From: Candidatus Epulonipiscium sp.
GTDB taxonomy: Bacteria > Bacillota > Clostridia > Lachnospirales > Defluviitaleaceae
Assembly: GCA_012519205.1 (NCBI GenBank)
Contig: JAAYQR010000017.1
Coordinates: forward strand, 1 to 64,000
Length of the DNA: 64,000 nt
Reading direction: 5' to 3'
Shown: one piece after another, positions 63,419 through 64,000 of the stretch
Position numbering within the stretch: the stretch's first letter is position 1
Layout: every line of letters starts with the position of its first letter
Notes under the pieces: generated by a model
Told to the model about the DNA's origin: nothing
Database searches by the model: none
The model's input: the letters and a program-made list of their open reading frames with translations, nothing else
Position numbers and translations under genes: made by a program

Positions 63419-64000
63419 ATGTCCCTTTCAAAACAAAAGAGAACTAGAAACTTTTGCATTATTGCCCATATAGATCATGGGAAATCAACTTTAGCAGATA
63501 GGATTATTCAAAAAACCGGCTTACTTACGGAACGGGAAATGCAGGCACAAGTCCTAGACAATATGGATTTGGAAAGAGAAAGAGGAATCACCATTAAGTC
63601 CCAAGCTGTTAGATTAATATATAAAGGCGAGGACAATGAAGAGTATATATTTAATTTAATCGATACCCCGGGGCATGTGGATTTTAATTATGAAGTATCC
63701 AGGAGCCTTGCAGCTTGTGAGGGAGCAATTCTAGTAGTAGATGCAGCCCAAGGTATAGAGGCGCAGACCTTAGCAAATGTGTATTTAGCTTTAGAGCATA
63801 ATCTAGAGATTATACCAGTAATTAATAAAATCGACTTACCCAGTGCGAACCCTCCTAATGCAATCAAAGAAATAGAGGATATAATAGGTATACCTGCAGA
63901 AGATGCGCCACTTATATCTGCAAAAGCAGGTATAAACATAGAACAGGTTCTAGAAAAAATAGTTCAAGGGGTGCCGAGTCCAAAGGGGGATTTTGATACT
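63419..64000 (+). CDS. lepA: Elongation factor 4 (LepA), 5' part only
   Basis: A translational GTPase cut by the window end, with ~194 residues visible. G1 is [14 protein letters not shown], switch II is [12 protein letters not shown], and [10 protein letters not shown] is G4; the order is that of LepA. AAGGAGG lies 8-9 bases before ATG 63419. It back-translocates stalled ribosomes. Confidence 0.97.
   Translation, partial: MSLSKQKRTRNFCIIAHIDHGKSTLADRIIQKTGLLTEREMQAQVLDNMDLERERGITIKSQAVRLIYKGEDNEEYIFNLIDTPGHVDFNYEVSRSLAACEGAILVVDAAQGIEAQTLANVYLALEHNLEIIPVINKIDLPSANPPNAIKEIEDIIGIPAEDAPLISAKAGINIEQVLEKIVQGVPSPKGDFDT

Noticed and set aside
1-64000. Mobile element, prophage or CRISPR array
   Set aside because: No transposase, integrase, phage gene, att-like duplication or spaced direct repeats could be seen, and the gene orders are those of conserved core chromosome.

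Overview
The window is a 64 kb stretch of an AT-rich Gram-positive chromosome. It most likely comes from an anaerobic, spore-forming member of the Clostridia. The signs are a complete Rnf complex in the clostridial order CDGEAB, spore genes (germination protease, spoIIP, dacF-type carboxypeptidase, GerMN lipoprotein, GH18 cortex-lytic-type enzyme), a Bacillota L21 leader, the Prp/L27 pair, and gene orders shared with Bacillus and Clostridium (maf-radC-mreBCD-minCD; rplU-prp-rpmA-obgE; nadD-yqeK-rsfS; comEC-holA-rpsT-gpr-spoIIP-lepA). I see no prophage, insertion sequence, CRISPR array or integrated element; this is core chromosome with a few unfamiliar genes.

Layout. 1-262: end of a rRNA operon (5S, tRNA-Gly). 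350-5605: orphan AraC-type response regulator, a lone glgB with an unusual ribosome-binding site, a DUF1294 membrane protein and an unknown possibly nuclease-like protein. 5612-10495: divergent argGH and argJB. 10540-15861: small protein, CDF cation transporter, LysM-SH3-GH18 enzyme, a large unknown helical protein and an EamA transporter. 16077-22484: argD-carA-carB-argF, completing most of arginine synthesis (argC is not here). 22614-25741: serC-serA and a DUF1189 protein. 25744-28231: MocR/PdxR-type regulator divergent from a frameshifted pdxS. 28404-34099: small ATPase gene then rnfCDGEAB. 34259-43116: DUF4321, maf, radC, mreBCD, minCDE, rodA, mgsA and a frameshifted M23 gene at the SpoIVFA position. 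43283-51709: two linked proteins (radical SAM TIGR03960 and TIGR03936), rng, rplU-prp-rpmA, obgE, yhbY, nadD, yqeK, rsfS. 51739-63298: dacF, comEA, a two-component system, GerMN lipoprotein, comEC, holA, rpsT, gpr, spoIIP. The 5' part of lepA runs off the end.

How the genes work together. Arginine synthesis is split into three transcription units whose promoters share one design (TTGCAT, 17 bp, TATAAT) with an ARG-box-like sequence over the -10, in mirrored pairs about 73-74 bp apart. This points to co-repression by ArgR, which is encoded elsewhere. Rnf makes an ion gradient from reduced ferredoxin. The mre/min/rodA block sets cell shape and division site.

Most interesting: (1) a 52-bp perfect palindrome that contains both stop codons of two convergent genes and gives both proteins the same C-terminal residues, an extreme case of a pattern seen at most convergent junctions here; (2) a glgB ribosome-binding site that appears to need a hairpin to come within range of the start codon; (3) the arg promoter architecture; (4) a carbamoyl-phosphate synthase small subunit with Gln where the catalytic His is expected; (5) two genes, perhaps three, that look one base short in homopolymers, which could be sequencing error; (6) an unknown gene with no ATG, GTG or TTG start at the expected place. 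Start positions were adjusted by Shine-Dalgarno (SD) spacing, and these choices are stated in each entry. All family assignments are from reading the sequence without database searches.
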